Origin: Streptomyces sp. NL15-2K
GTDB lineage: Bacteria; Actinomycetota; Actinomycetes; Streptomycetales; Streptomycetaceae
DNA: 64,000 nt
NCBI RefSeq assembly: GCF_030551255.1
Contig: NZ_CP130630.1
Span: 8,475,501-8,539,500, forward strand
Direction: 5' to 3'
The notes under the pieces were generated by a model, which was not told the origin of the DNA, ran no database searches, and saw nothing but the letters and a program-made list of their open reading frames with translations. The position numbers were made by a program, and so were the translations under genes. Positions within the stretch are counted from its first letter, which is position 1; each line of letters begins with the position of its first letter. Below are positions 17,889 to 29,580 of this stretch, piece after piece.

Positions 17889-18419
17889 ATGGACCTCGTC
17901 ATCGGCCCCTTGGACCTGTCAGCCCACGTCGATGAGGCCCTAGCAGTCCAAGCCGTCGCCTTCGGGCTCGGCCCCGACGAGGTAGCGGTCCGCCGCCAGA
18001 TCGTCCTCCGCCACATGACCTACCCCGGCGCCCGCGCCCTCGGCGCCACCGTCGGCGGCAACCTCGTGGGTTTCGTCTACGGCATGCCCAACGACCGCAC
18101 CCACTGGTGGTCCACGGTCGTGGAGCCGTACCTCCGGGCACGGCACTGCGACGACTGGCTCGACAACTCCTTCGTGATCACCGAGCTGCACGTCCACCCG
18201 CGCCACCAGAACCGCGGCATCGGCCGCGCCCTGATCACCAGGATCACCGACAGCGCCGCCGAACCCCGCTCGATCCTCTCCGCGATCGACACCGACAGCC
18301 CGGCCCGCGGCCTCTACCACTCCCTCGGCTACCAGGACCTGGCCCGCCAGGTCCTCTTCCCCAGCGCCCCGAAGCCGTACGCCGTCATGGGCGCCCCCTT
18401 GCCCCTCCGCCGCCGTTAA
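17889..18419 (+). CDS. GNAT-family N-acetyltransferase
   Basis: A 176-aa single-domain acetyltransferase from ATG 17889. The acetyl-CoA-binding loop HVHPRHQNRGIGRALITR at ~105-122 follows the beta-4 strand FVITELHV. The C-terminus SPARGLYHSLGYQDL is the usual motif B region. The substrate is unknown. It lies between another GNAT gene and proS on the same strand, with about 70 bases to proS. Confidence 0.85.
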   Translation: MDLVIGPLDLSAHVDEALAVQAVAFGLGPDEVAVRRQIVLRHMTYPGARALGATVGGNLVGFVYGMPNDRTHWWSTVVEPYLRARHCDDWLDNSFVITELHVHPRHQNRGIGRALITRITDSAAEPRSILSAIDTDSPARGLYHSLGYQDLARQVLFPSAPKPYAVMGAPLPLRRR

Positions 18420-18491
18420 CCGATTTCCACCGTCCCGTACCGCCCGGATAACCTCCTGCCATCACCTACTCGCAGCAGGAGTTCGAGAACC

Positions 18492-20195
18492 ATGGCCAAC
18501 GCACCGGTCCAGCGCATGTCCCAGTTGATGGCGAAGACGCTGCGCGACGACCCGGCGGACGCCGAGGTCCTCAGCCACAAGCTCCTCGTCCGCGCCGGCT
18601 ACGTCCGCCGCACGGCGGCCGGTATCTGGAGCTGGCTGCCGCTCGGCAAGAAGGTCCTCGCCAACGTGGAGCGGATCGTCCGCGAGGAGATGGACGCGAT
18701 CGGCGCCCAGGAGGTACTGCTCCCCGCGCTGCTGCCGCGTGAGCCGTACGACGCGACCGGCCGCTGGGACGAGTACGGCCCGGAGCTGTTCCGGCTGCAG
18801 GACCGCAAGGGCGGCGACTACCTCCTCGGCCCCACCCACGAGGAGATCTTCACGCTGATCGTGAAGGACCAGGCGTCCTCCTACAAGGACCTGCCGGTGA
18901 TCCTCTATCAGATCCAGCACAAGTACCGGGACGAGGCCCGCCCCCGCGCCGGCATCCTGCGCGGCCGCGAGTTCCTGATGAAGGACTCGTACTCCTTCGA
19001 CCTGGAGGACGAGGGACTCGCCCAGTCGTACGCCCTGCACCGCCAGGCCTACCAGAAGGTGTTCGAGCGCCTGGGCCTCGACTACCGCATCTGCGCCGCG
19101 ACCGCCGGCGCGATGGGCGGCTCCAAGTCGGAGGAGTTCCTCGCCCCGGCCGGCGCCGGCGAGGACACCTTCGCGGACTGCCCGAACTGCGACTTCGCTG
19201 CCAACACCGAGGCGATCGCCTACGAGCTGAAGCCGGTGGACGCCTCCGACGCCCCGGCCGCCGAGGAGATCCCGACCCCCGACACCCCGACCATCGAGAC
19301 CCTCGCCGCCTCCCTCGGCGTCCCGGCCTCCGCCACGCTGAAGAACCTCCTCGTGAAGGTCGACGGCGAGATCGTCGCCGTCGGCGTGCCCGGGGACCGC
19401 GAGGTCGACATGGACAAGGTCGAGGCCCACTTCGCCCCGGCGGTCGTCGAGATGGTCGCCGAGGCGGACTTCGCGGGCCGCCCGGACCTGGTCCGCGGCT
19501 ACGTCGGCCCGCAGGGCCTGGGCGAGAAGGTCAAGTACCTCGCCGACCCGCGCGTGGCGCCGGGCACCGCCTGGATCACGGGCGCCAACAAGGAGCACAC
19601 ACACGCCAAGAACGTCGTCGCGGGCCGTGACTTCGAGGTCGACCAGTACGTCGACGTCGTGGTCGTCCAGGAAGGCGACCCGTGCCCGAACTGCGGCACC
19701 GGCCTCAAGCTCGACCGTGCCATCGAGATCGGCCACATCTTCCAGCTGGGCCGCAAGTACGCCGACGCCCTCAAGCTCGACGTCCTCGGCAGGCAGGGCA
19801 AGCCGGTCCGCGTGACCATGGGCTCCTACGGCATCGGCGTCTCCCGCGCGGTCGCCGCCCTCGCCGAGCAGAGCGCCGACGACAAGGGCCTGTGCTGGCC
19901 CAAGGAGGTCGCCCCGGCCGACGTCCACGTCGTCGCCGCGGGCAAGGCCCTCCAGACGGAGCTGGCGCTCGACGTCTCCCAGCAGCTGGCGGCGGCCGGT
20001 GTCCGCGTCCTGGTGGACGACCGGGCCGGCGTGTCCCCCGGTGTGAAGTTCACGGACTCCGAGCTGATCGGCGTACCGCAGATCCTGGTGGCCGGGCGGC
20101 GCGCGGCCGAGGGTGTGCTGGAGCTGAAGGACCGCAGGACCGGTGAGCGCGAGGAGCTGACGGTGCAGGAGGCGGTCGCGAGGCTGACGGCCTGA
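18492..20195 (+). CDS. proS: Prolyl-tRNA synthetase, bacterial long form
   Basis: A 567-aa class II aminoacyl-tRNA synthetase with AGGAG upstream of ATG 18492. Motif 1/2 regions are visible in [20 protein letters not shown] and [20 protein letters not shown] with KDSYSFD. A ~180-residue insertion editing domain (about 225-400) that hydrolyses Ala-tRNAPro lies between motifs 2 and 3. Motif 3 is [18 protein letters not shown], followed by the anticodon-binding domain to the C-terminus. It attaches proline to tRNAPro in the cytosol. A dispersed repeat and a bidirectional hairpin separate it from the convergent kinase-like gene. Confidence 0.97.
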   Translation: MANAPVQRMSQLMAKTLRDDPADAEVLSHKLLVRAGYVRRTAAGIWSWLPLGKKVLANVERIVREEMDAIGAQEVLLPALLPREPYDATGRWDEYGPELFRLQDRKGGDYLLGPTHEEIFTLIVKDQASSYKDLPVILYQIQHKYRDEARPRAGILRGREFLMKDSYSFDLEDEGLAQSYALHRQAYQKVFERLGLDYRICAATAGAMGGSKSEEFLAPAGAGEDTFADCPNCDFAANTEAIAYELKPVDASDAPAAEEIPTPDTPTIETLAASLGVPASATLKNLLVKVDGEIVAVGVPGDREVDMDKVEAHFAPAVVEMVAEADFAGRPDLVRGYVGPQGLGEKVKYLADPRVAPGTAWITGANKEHTHAKNVVAGRDFEVDQYVDVVVVQEGDPCPNCGTGLKLDRAIEIGHIFQLGRKYADALKLDVLGRQGKPVRVTMGSYGIGVSRAVAALAEQSADDKGLCWPKEVAPADVHVVAAGKALQTELALDVSQQLAAAGVRVLVDDRAGVSPGVKFTDSELIGVPQILVAGRRAAEGVLELKDRRTGEREELTVQEAVARLTA

Positions 20196-20205
20196 GGACG
20201 AGGCC
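20193..20205. repeat. Short copy of the dispersed intergenic repeat
   Basis: TGAGGACGAGGCC begins three bases before the end of proS, supplying its TGA stop codon, and is identical to part of the copy behind ispG. The following GTTCAGGCC also resembles that copy. Confidence 0.55.
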
Positions 20206-20217
20206 GTTCAGGCCGAT

Positions 20218-20248
20218 GGCGTTCCGGGGGCGCAACCCCCGGAACGCC
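20218..20248. terminator. Bidirectional 13-bp hairpin between proS and the kinase-like gene
   Basis: GGCGTTCCGGGGG pairs perfectly with CCCCCGGAACGCC around a 5-base loop. It lies between two convergent genes and so can end both transcripts. Confidence 0.8.
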
Positions 20249-20260
20249 GACCGCAACGCC

Positions 20261-21160
20261 CTACAGCCAGTCGGCGAACTCCAGCAACAACTCCGAGTCG
20301 GCCCGGCGCCCGACCCTCCGCGCCCGCACGCCCGACTCCACGGCCCGGAACAGCGTCCAGCCGCGCAGCCGCTCCTGGTCCACGTCCAGCGACTCCGCGA
20401 GCCTCTTCACCCGCCGCCGGGTCGTGGCCGCCCCAGAGGGCGAGGCGATGAGGTCCTCCACCCGGTCGCGGACGAGCCGCGCCAGGTCGAAGGCGCACTC
20501 GCCGACCACCGGGTCGGGGCCCACGGCCAGCCACGGCATCCGCTCCCCGGCGAGCACCTTGCTCTGCCGGAAGGTGCCGTGCAGCAGCCGAACCTCGGGC
20601 GGCGCGGCCAGCAGGTCCTCGCGCGCCGCGAGCGCCGCGTCCACCAGCGGCCGTACCTCCGCGTCCGCGACGGCACTCGCCCGCATCGCCTCGGCCTGCC
20701 GCCCGGTCCGCTCCGCCACGGTCTCGAAGGGCTGCCCGGCCGGCGGCTCGACCCACAGCCGCCGCAGCGTCCCGGCCGCCTCCAGCAGCGCCTTCGCCTC
20801 CGGCAGCGACCGCACCGACACGTCCGGATGCAGCCGCTCCAGCAGCAGCACACCCTCCGCCGTGAACGGTTCGAGCAGCTGTACGGCACCCAGGCCGCCC
20901 CAGTGGGCCAGCGCGGCCCGCTCGCTCTCCGGGCGGGCCCGGGGCGGGGCCAGCTTCAGCACGGCGGGCGTGCCGTCCGGCCGCCGTACCAGGAGCACCA
21001 GGCTGCTGCGCCCACCGGGCACCTGCACCCGCTCGACGGTCAACTCGCGCAGCGCGACGGCCTCCCCGGCCGCCTCGGGCAGCTTCTCCAACCAGTCGTC
21101 ACCGTCCGGTGCCGTCTCACCGAGCGCCCTGACCAGACGCCGCGGCGGTTCGAAAGCCAT
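20261..21160 (-). CDS. APH(6)/streptomycin-kinase-like protein with degenerate active site
   Basis: A 299-aa protein from ATG 21160. Its fold signals are those of aminoglycoside 6-phosphotransferases: SSLVLLVRRPDGTPAVLKLA (beta strand with the ATP-anchoring Lys), GVLLLERLHPDVSVRSL as hinge, and a C-terminal catalytic loop. That loop reads LLHGTFRQSKVLAG where active members have HGDLHxGNVL, so the catalytic Asp and the Mg-binding Asn are lost. The next motif reads VGPDPVVGECAFDLAR where kinases have IDPKGVVGE, so the metal Asp position is Gly. It is therefore probably a pseudokinase rather than a resistance enzyme. It is convergent with proS and lies just downstream of a ferritin-like/lipoprotein pair on the same strand. 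Confidence 0.75.
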   Translation of the reverse strand: MAFEPPRRLVRALGETAPDGDDWLEKLPEAAGEAVALRELTVERVQVPGGRSSLVLLVRRPDGTPAVLKLAPPRARPESERAALAHWGGLGAVQLLEPFTAEGVLLLERLHPDVSVRSLPEAKALLEAAGTLRRLWVEPPAGQPFETVAERTGRQAEAMRASAVADAEVRPLVDAALAAREDLLAAPPEVRLLHGTFRQSKVLAGERMPWLAVGPDPVVGECAFDLARLVRDRVEDLIASPSGAATTRRRVKRLAESLDVDQERLRGWTLFRAVESGVRARRVGRRADSELLLEFADWL

Positions 21161-21201
21161 GCGCGAGTCGTTCCCTTCCCGTACGGGTCGAGCCGTACGT
21201 C

Positions 21202-21657
21202 CTACGCGGTGGGTGCCGGCGACGCCGAGGTGGTGGCCGCCCGCTCGGCGAGCCCAGGGAAGGCTACGCTCTCACCCCGCCAGCGCACCGCCCGCACCGC
21301 CGCCTCCCGCAGCGCCCAGGCCGCCGTGCGCCGCCGCTCGCCCCCTGCCGCCCGCACCAGATCGGAGTACACCCCGGCCACGCGGTCCTCCAACTCCGCG
21401 GCGAGCCGCACGGCCGCCGCCGAGTCCGGCACCGGGAAGGGCAGCGCGTACGCCGCCGCGGCGGCCACCGGCGTTCCGCCCAGGTCCCGCACCTCGCGTG
21501 CCAGGGCGTCCCGGCGGGCCCGGTGGGCGTCGTAGGCCGCCTTCGCCTCCGTACGACGGCCCTCACGGATCCGGCCGCCGACGACCCCGTAGCCGTACAC
21601 GGCCGCGTGCTCGGCGGCCAGCGCCGCCTGGAGGGCCCTCAGTTCCTGGTCCTTCAC
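21202..21657 (-). CDS. Ferritin-like domain protein (DUF4439 type)
   Basis: A 151-aa protein from GTG 21657; the frame continues upstream but reads as Arg/Pro noise there. The sequence is all-helical, with ELRALQAALAAEHAAVYGYG, then KAAYDAHRARRDALAREVRD, an Ala/Pro linker and two more long helices (AVRLAAELEDRVAGVYSDLV, TAAWALREAAVRAVRW). Glu/His in the first two helices (AAEHAAVYG, AYDAHRARRD) fit a ferritin-like four-helix bundle, though a diiron site is not proven. The GTG overlaps the stop of the upstream lipoprotein gene as GTGA, so the two are translated as a coupled pair. Function unknown. Confidence 0.75.
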   Translation of the reverse strand: MKDQELRALQAALAAEHAAVYGYGVVGGRIREGRRTEAKAAYDAHRARRDALAREVRDLGGTPVAAAAAYALPFPVPDSAAAVRLAAELEDRVAGVYSDLVRAAGGERRRTAAWALREAAVRAVRWRGESVAFPGLAERAATTSASPAPTA

Positions 21658-22184
21658 TTCGCCCTTTCCGTCAGCAGAAACGCGTGCGCGGCCCCGGCCG
21701 CCGCCACCGAGGCCAGCAGCCGCGCCAGCTCGCCCGGCACGTCGAGCAGCGCCCGCGTACGCCGGTCCGCGAGGGAGCGCTCGGCGGCGGCGAGTTCGGC
21801 TAGGGCGTCCTTCTCGTTCCCCGGCACGGCGGCCGGCGGGGAAACGGAGGGTGACGCCGGCGGGGAGGTCTCCGGCGCCCGGCCGGACGCCTGCCGGGCC
21901 TCGCCGAACGCCTCCGCATGCCGTACGACCTCCGCCCGCAGCGGCTCCAGCCGCTCCGCCAGCGCCGGATGCGCAGCCAGGACGGCGTCGTACCGCTCGA
22001 CCAGCCCTCGGCTCTCGCGGGCCGCACGCGCGCGTGCCCGCTCGGCCGCCGACGGGCTGCCGCCGGTGGACTCGGAGTCCGAACCGTCGGAGCAGCCCGC
22101 CAGCAGGGCGGTGCCCGCGGCCGTGGCGAGCAGGCTTCTTCGGCGCGGTCCCGTCAGGGCGCGCGAGGGCGGAGTGAGGGGCAC
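21654..22184 (-). CDS. Putative secreted lipoprotein coupled to the ferritin-like protein
   Basis: A 176-aa protein from GTG 22184, with GAGGAC upstream. The N-terminus is TGPRRRSLLATAAGTALLAGC: a twin-Arg-like basic region, hydrophobic core and a lipobox LLAGC, so a Tat-exported lipoprotein anchored through Cys is likely. The mature protein is helical and charged (ERLEPLRAEVVRHAEAFGEA) with a Pro/Ser-rich linker in the middle and further helices to the end. No known domain is recognised. Co-translation with the downstream ferritin-like protein suggests a membrane-surface partner, by inference only. Confidence 0.75.
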   Translation of the reverse strand: MPLTPPSRALTGPRRRSLLATAAGTALLAGCSDGSDSESTGGSPSAAERARARAARESRGLVERYDAVLAAHPALAERLEPLRAEVVRHAEAFGEARQASGRAPETSPPASPSVSPPAAVPGNEKDALAELAAAERSLADRRTRALLDVPGELARLLASVAAAGAAHAFLLTERAK

Positions 22185-22434
22185 GGCAGACGTCCTCGGG
22201 GAACTCGTACGAAAGAAACACCAAGAAGGGGCGGCACGCCCGTGATCACCGTACCCGCGCCCCCGCCCGGCACCACTCAGCGGCACCGTTCGGACCCCGG
22301 CCAAGGTCCAGGTGGCCGCCCGGCGGCCGTCCGAGGGCCGCCCCGGTGGACGGCAACACCCCTTGGGACCGGATACCCTTTGACCAGACACGCGACCTAC
22401 CCACAACAGCACACGCGGCCGAGGAGTCACCCGG

Positions 22435-22944
22435 ATGAGCACCACCCAGAGCGAGAGGCTGCGAAAGCTCCTGGAACCGCTCGTCAGCTCCCAGGGCCTG
22501 GATCTCGAAGAGATCGCCGTGGACTCCGTCGGGCGCAAGCGTGTACTGCGCGTCGTCGTCGACTCCGACACCGGTGCCGATCTGGACCGGATCGCCGATG
22601 TGAGCCGCGCGCTCTCGGCGAAGCTCGACGAGACGGACGCGATGGGCGAGGGCGAGTACACCCTCGAGGTCGGAACCCCGGGCGCGGAGCGCCTCCTCAA
22701 GGAGCACCGGCACTACCGGCGAGCCGTCGGACGACTGGTCAAGTTCCAGCTGGCCGAGGGCGAGGAGCTGGTGGCCAGAATCCTCACGGTCGACGACGAC
22801 GGACTCGACGCAGAGGTGCCCGGAGTCAAGGGACGCAAGCCCACCGCACGCAGACTCGCCTTCGGCGACATCGACAAGGCGCGCGTGCAGGTCGAGTTCA
22901 GCCGTAAGGACGCGAAGGACATGAAGGAAGAGGAGGAGGCGTAA
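22435..22944 (+). CDS. rimP: Ribosome maturation factor RimP
   Basis: A 169-aa protein from ATG 22435 with GAGGAG upstream. The N-terminal alpha/beta domain ([40 protein letters not shown]) and the C-terminal Sm-like barrel ([36 protein letters not shown]) are the RimP layout. An acidic KEEEEA tail closes the protein. It assists 30S subunit assembly in the cytosol. It heads the rimP-nusA operon, two bases before nusA. The 250-base gap upstream, back to the divergent lipoprotein gene, must hold promoters for both directions, but no clear boxes stand out. Confidence 0.95.
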   Translation: MSTTQSERLRKLLEPLVSSQGLDLEEIAVDSVGRKRVLRVVVDSDTGADLDRIADVSRALSAKLDETDAMGEGEYTLEVGTPGAERLLKEHRHYRRAVGRLVKFQLAEGEELVARILTVDDDGLDAEVPGVKGRKPTARRLAFGDIDKARVQVEFSRKDAKDMKEEEEA

Positions 22945-22946
22945 CC

Positions 22947-23933
22947 GTGGACATCGACATGAGTGCCCTGAGGGGCTTGGTACGGGAGAAGGAGATCTCC
23001 TTCGACCTGCTGGTCGAGGCGATCGAGGCGGCCCTCCTCATCGCCTACCACCGCACCGAGGGAAGCCGCCGCCACGCGCGCGTGGAGCTCAACCGGGAGA
23101 CCGGACATGTGACCGTGTGGGCGAAGGAGGACCCGGAGGACCTCGAGGAGGGCCAGGAGCCCCGCGAGTTCGACGACACCCCGACCGGTTTCGGCCGGAT
23201 CGCCGCCACCACCGCCAAGCAGGTCATCCTGCAGCGGCTGCGCGACGCCCAGGACGACGCGACGCTCGGTGAGTACGCCGGCCGGGAGGGCGACATCGTC
23301 ACCGGTGTCGTCCAGCAGGGCCGCGACCCGAAGAACGTGCTCGTGGACATCGGCAAGCTGGAGGCCATCCTGCCGGTGCAGGAGCAGGTGCCGGGCGAGA
23401 CGTACGCGCACGGCATGCGCCTGAGGTCGTACGTCGTCCGGGTGGCCAAGGGCGTCCGCGGACCGTCCGTGACCCTGTCCCGTACGCACCCCAATCTGGT
23501 GAAGAAGCTCTTCGCCCTGGAGGTGCCGGAGATCGCCGACGGATCCGTCGAGATCGCCGCCATCGCGCGTGAGGCCGGTCACCGTACCAAGATCGCCGTC
23601 CGCTCCACCCGCTCCGGTCTGAACGCCAAGGGCGCCTGCATCGGCCCCATGGGTGGCCGTGTGCGCAATGTCATGGGCGAGCTGAACGGTGAGAAGATCG
23701 ACATCGTCGACTGGTCGGACGACCCGGCGGAGATGGTGGCGAACGCGCTGTCACCGGCCCGGGTCTCCAAGGTCGAGGTCGTGGACATGGCCGCCCGCTC
23801 GGCGCGCGTGACGGTGCCCGACTACCAACTGTCGCTGGCGATCGGCAAAGAGGGGCAGAATGCCCGGCTCGCGGCCCGGCTCACCGGCTGGCGGATCGAC
23901 ATCCGTCCGGACACGGAACAGCCCGGGGAATAG
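22947..23933 (+). CDS. nusA: Transcription termination/antitermination factor NusA
   Basis: A 328-aa protein from GTG 22947; its Shine-Dalgarno GAGGAGGAGG lies inside the end of rimP. Residues 1-110 are the RNA polymerase-binding N-terminal domain ([18 protein letters not shown]), then S1 ([20 protein letters not shown]), KH1 ([33 protein letters not shown]) and KH2 ([20 protein letters not shown]). It ends right after KH2, lacking the acidic AR1/AR2 repeats of E. coli NusA, which is normal for actinobacteria. It acts in pausing, termination and rRNA antitermination. Confidence 0.96.
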   Translation: MDIDMSALRGLVREKEISFDLLVEAIEAALLIAYHRTEGSRRHARVELNRETGHVTVWAKEDPEDLEEGQEPREFDDTPTGFGRIAATTAKQVILQRLRDAQDDATLGEYAGREGDIVTGVVQQGRDPKNVLVDIGKLEAILPVQEQVPGETYAHGMRLRSYVVRVAKGVRGPSVTLSRTHPNLVKKLFALEVPEIADGSVEIAAIAREAGHRTKIAVRSTRSGLNAKGACIGPMGGRVRNVMGELNGEKIDIVDWSDDPAEMVANALSPARVSKVEVVDMAARSARVTVPDYQLSLAIGKEGQNARLAARLTGWRIDIRPDTEQPGE

Positions 23934-24023
23934 ATCCAAGCCGCAGGTCGCTTAGATCACGACAACAGCCGTTCGATTTCTGCCCCAAAGGGGTGAGGTC
24001 GGTACGGGGAGGTAGACTTAACA

Positions 24024-24305
24024 GTGTCTGGCCGGACGCCCGCCCGAGCATGCCCTGAGCGCACCTGTGTGGGGTGCCGGGAGCGAGCGGCCAAGACCGA
24101 TCTGCTGCGCATCGTGGCGATCGAGGGCGCATGCGTCCCCGATCCTCGCGGTACGCTGCCCGGCCGGGGTGCGTACGTACACCCCGCCCTGGTCTGTCTC
24201 GACCAGGCGATACGCCGCCGGGCGTTCACGCGGGCGTTGCGCGCCCCGGGAGCGCTCGACACAAAGGTGTTGCGCCGGCATGTCGAGCAGACAGACAGTT
24301 GCTGA
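24024..24305 (+). CDS. ylxR: YlxR/DUF448 RNA-binding protein (RnpM-like)
   Basis: A 93-aa basic protein from GTG 24024 with GGGGAGG upstream. It has the YlxR signature RTCVGCRERAAKTDLLRIV followed by GRGAYVHPALVCLDQAIRRR. It lies between nusA and infB as in most bacteria. The Bacillus homologue (RnpM) binds the RNase P RNA; a nucleoid or RNA-binding role here is by family only. The 160 bases between its stop and infB form a structured leader (see the mini-ORFs). Confidence 0.92.
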   Translation: MSGRTPARACPERTCVGCRERAAKTDLLRIVAIEGACVPDPRGTLPGRGAYVHPALVCLDQAIRRRAFTRALRAPGALDTKVLRRHVEQTDSC

Positions 24306-24386
24306 GCAGGCAACACAGTAAGACGCGTCGTGCGGAACCCCGTGCGGCCCTGGTACCTCGCGAGTCGGAAGTAGGTCGAGATTGCG

Positions 24387-24429
24387 ATGAGCACTCGATG
24401 AGTACGCGATGAGTACGCCCATGAAGTAG
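24387..24429 (+). promoter_or_regulatory. Three overlapping minimal uORFs in the infB leader
   Basis: An 11-base near-repeat creates ATG AGC ACT CGA TGA (24387-24401), ATG AGT ACG CGA TGA (24398-24412) and ATG AGT ACG CCC ATG AAG TAG (24409-24429), encoding MSTR, MSTR and MSTPMK. Each ATG overlaps the previous stop as ATGA, and because the period is 11 all three frames are used. They end 38 bases before the infB GTG. A ribosome could hop through them by termination-reinitiation; whether they are translated is unknown. Confidence 0.5.
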
Positions 24430-24433
24430 CGAC

Positions 24434-24454
24434 GGTCCGGCCGCAACCCGGACC
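24434..24454 (+). promoter_or_regulatory. Hairpin directly before the infB ribosome binding site
   Basis: GGTCCGG and CCGGACC form a perfect 7-bp stem with a 7-base loop, one base before AAAAGGAG, the infB Shine-Dalgarno. Such a position could tune access to the ribosome site. Confidence 0.55.
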
Positions 24455-24467
24455 TAAAAGGAGCGAA

Positions 24468-27605
<3,138 letters not shown>

Positions 27606-27619
27606 CGCCGACGGTTCGT

Positions 27620-27653
27620 GTTGGCCGACGGGACTTCGGTTCCGTCGGCCAAC
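27620..27653 (+). terminator. Hairpin terminator after infB
   Basis: GTTGGCCGACGG and CCGTCGGCCAAC pair perfectly, extended by G.T and A-T, around CTTCGG. It lies 15 bases past the stop, so DUF503 and later genes may depend on read-through or a promoter in 27654-27797. Confidence 0.75.
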
Positions 27654-27797
27654 GCGCCGTTCCAGGGGCAGCGCCCCCGGGCGGGGCGAAAGAATCCCGT
27701 CGAGCCATTCGCCCGTTCGTTGTACGGTTCTTGATGTCCCCGCCGACTGAATGGCGGGGCCATCGATCCCGTACCGGCGGGTGAACCGGTTACACAC

Positions 27798-28091
27798 ATG
27801 TATGTGGGGACGCTGTCCTTCGACCTGCTCCTCGGCGACGTACGGTCGCTGAAGGAGAAGCGGTCCGTCGTCCGCCCGATCGTGGCCGAGCTCCAGCGCA
27901 AGTACGCGGTGAGCGCGGCTGAGGTGGACCACATGGACCTCCATCGCAGGGCCATCATCGGCCTGGCGATGGTCTCCGGCGACGCGGGGCACCTCACCGA
28001 CGTACTGGACCGGTGCGAGCGGCTGGTCGCCGGCCGCCCCGAGGTGGAGCTGCTGTCCGTCAGGCGGCGCTTCCACGGCGAAGACGACTGA
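27798..28091 (+). CDS. DUF503 (YlxP-like) protein
   Basis: A 97-aa protein from ATG 27798. It matches the YlxP/DUF503 family: YVGTLSFDLLLGDVRSLKEK at the start, KYAVSAAEVDHMDLHRRAIIG and the beta-alpha-beta end PEVELLSVRRRF. The family sits between infB and rbfA across Gram-positive bacteria, as here; the molecular role is not established. The ribosome site is weak. Confidence 0.9.
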   Translation: MYVGTLSFDLLLGDVRSLKEKRSVVRPIVAELQRKYAVSAAEVDHMDLHRRAIIGLAMVSGDAGHLTDVLDRCERLVAGRPEVELLSVRRRFHGEDD

Positions 28092-28153
28092 CGGCCGAAG
28101 ACACCAACTGACGCACCTGAGAACGCAGACAGGAAAGAACGGGAGACGGACCA

Positions 28154-28600
28154 GTGGCCGACAACGCGCGGGCGAAAAGGCTGGCGGACCTCATCCGAGA
28201 GGTGGTGGCCCAGAAGCTGCAGCGCGGGATCAAGGACCCGCGGCTCGGCTCGCACGTCACCATCACGGACACCCGGGTCACGGGTGACCTGCGGGAGGCG
28301 ACCGTCTTCTACACGGTGTACGGGGACGACGAGGAGCGGGCGGCCGCGGCCGCCGGTCTGGAGAGCGCCAAGGGCGTGCTCCGCTCCGCGGTCGGCGCGG
28401 CGGCGGGCGTGAAGTTCACGCCGACGCTGACCTTCGTGGCCGACGCGCTGCCCGACACCGCCAAGACCATCGAGGACCTCCTCGACAAGGCACGCCAGTC
28501 CGACGAGAAGGTGCGCGAGGTCTCGGCCGGTGCCAAGTACGCCGGCGAGGCCGACCCCTACCGGAAGCCGGGCGAGGACGAGGACGACACCACCGAATGA
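28154..28600 (+). CDS. rbfA: 30S ribosome-binding factor RbfA
   Basis: A 148-aa protein from GTG 28154 with GGGAGA upstream. The KH-type fold shows ADLIREVVAQKLQRGIKDPR, VTITDTRVTGDLREATVFYT and FVADALPDTAKTIEDLLDKA. A ~30-residue acidic tail ending EDEDDTTE is typical of actinobacteria. It binds the 16S 5' helix during 30S maturation at low temperature. Its TGA overlaps the truB ATG (ATGA). Confidence 0.95.
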   Translation: MADNARAKRLADLIREVVAQKLQRGIKDPRLGSHVTITDTRVTGDLREATVFYTVYGDDEERAAAAAGLESAKGVLRSAVGAAAGVKFTPTLTFVADALPDTAKTIEDLLDKARQSDEKVREVSAGAKYAGEADPYRKPGEDEDDTTE

Positions 28601-29502
28601 CCCAGCAGAACCGGACGCCCGACGGCCTTGTCATCGTCGACAAGCCGTCGGGCTTCACTTCGCACGACGTCGTCGCCAAGATGCGCGGCATCGCCAGGAC
28701 GCGGCGCGTCGGGCACGCCGGCACCCTCGACCCGATGGCCACGGGCGTCCTCGTCCTCGGCGTCGAGAAGGCGACCAAGCTCCTCGGGCACCTCGCGCTG
28801 ACCGAGAAGGAGTACCTGGGCACGATCCGCCTCGGCCAGACCACGGTCACGGACGACGCCGAGGGCGAGATCACCGAGTCGGTGGACGCCTCGAAGGTCA
28901 CCCGCGACGCCGTCGACGCCGGCATCGCCCAGCTGACCGGCGACATCATGCAGGTGCCGTCCAAGGTCAGCGCCATCAAGATCAACGGTGTGCGGTCCTA
29001 CAAGCGGGCGCGCGAGGGCGAGGACTTCGACATCCCCGCCCGGCCCGTGACCGTATCGTCCTTCGCCGTGTACGACGTCCGGGACGCCGTCGCCGAGAAC
29101 GGCACCCCGGTGCTCGACCTGGTCGTGTCGGTGGTCTGCTCGTCCGGCACGTACATCCGGGCCCTCGCCCGCGACCTGGGCGCCGACCTGGGCGTCGGCG
29201 GTCACCTCACGGCCCTGCGCCGGACACGCGTCGGGCCGTACAAGCTGGACGCGGCGAAGACGCTGGACCAGCTCCAGCAGGAGCTGACCGTGATGCCGAT
29301 CGCCGAGGCCGCCGCGGCCGCGTTCCCACGCTGGGACGTGGACGCCAACCGGGCCCGGCTGCTCACGAACGGCGTACGGCTGGAGATGCCCGAGGTGTAC
29401 GCGGGCACCGGTGCCGTGGCCGTCTTCGACCCCGAGGGCCGCTTCCTCGCGCTCGTGGAGGAACACAAGGGCAAGGCGAAGAGCCTGGCCGTCTTCGGCT
29501 GA
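28597..29502 (+). CDS. truB: tRNA pseudouridine(55) synthase
   Basis: A 301-aa protein that converts U55 of the tRNA T-loop to pseudouridine. The catalytic Asp is in GHAGTLDPMATGVLVLGV; other family blocks are IVDKPSGFTSHDVV near the start, YLGTIRLGQTTVTDDAEGE, and SCSSGTYIRALARDLG-like (here VCSSGTYIRALARDLG). A C-terminal PUA-like extension ends the protein. It is coupled to rbfA by a four-base overlap and followed by a hairpin terminator. Confidence 0.96.
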   Translation: MTQQNRTPDGLVIVDKPSGFTSHDVVAKMRGIARTRRVGHAGTLDPMATGVLVLGVEKATKLLGHLALTEKEYLGTIRLGQTTVTDDAEGEITESVDASKVTRDAVDAGIAQLTGDIMQVPSKVSAIKINGVRSYKRAREGEDFDIPARPVTVSSFAVYDVRDAVAENGTPVLDLVVSVVCSSGTYIRALARDLGADLGVGGHLTALRRTRVGPYKLDAAKTLDQLQQELTVMPIAEAAAAAFPRWDVDANRARLLTNGVRLEMPEVYAGTGAVAVFDPEGRFLALVEEHKGKAKSLAVFG

Positions 29503-29533
29503 CGTCTTGACTGTCGGGACCGCGGGCATCCGC

Positions 29534-29580
29534 CCGTGGAGCGGCGATCACGGGGTAACTCCACTGCCGCCGCTCCACGG
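29534..29580 (+). terminator. Hairpin terminator after truB
   Basis: CCGTGGAGCGGCG (29534-29546) and CGCCGCTCCACGG (29568-29580) form a perfect 13-bp stem with a 21-base loop, 32 bases past the truB stop. Confidence 0.65.
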
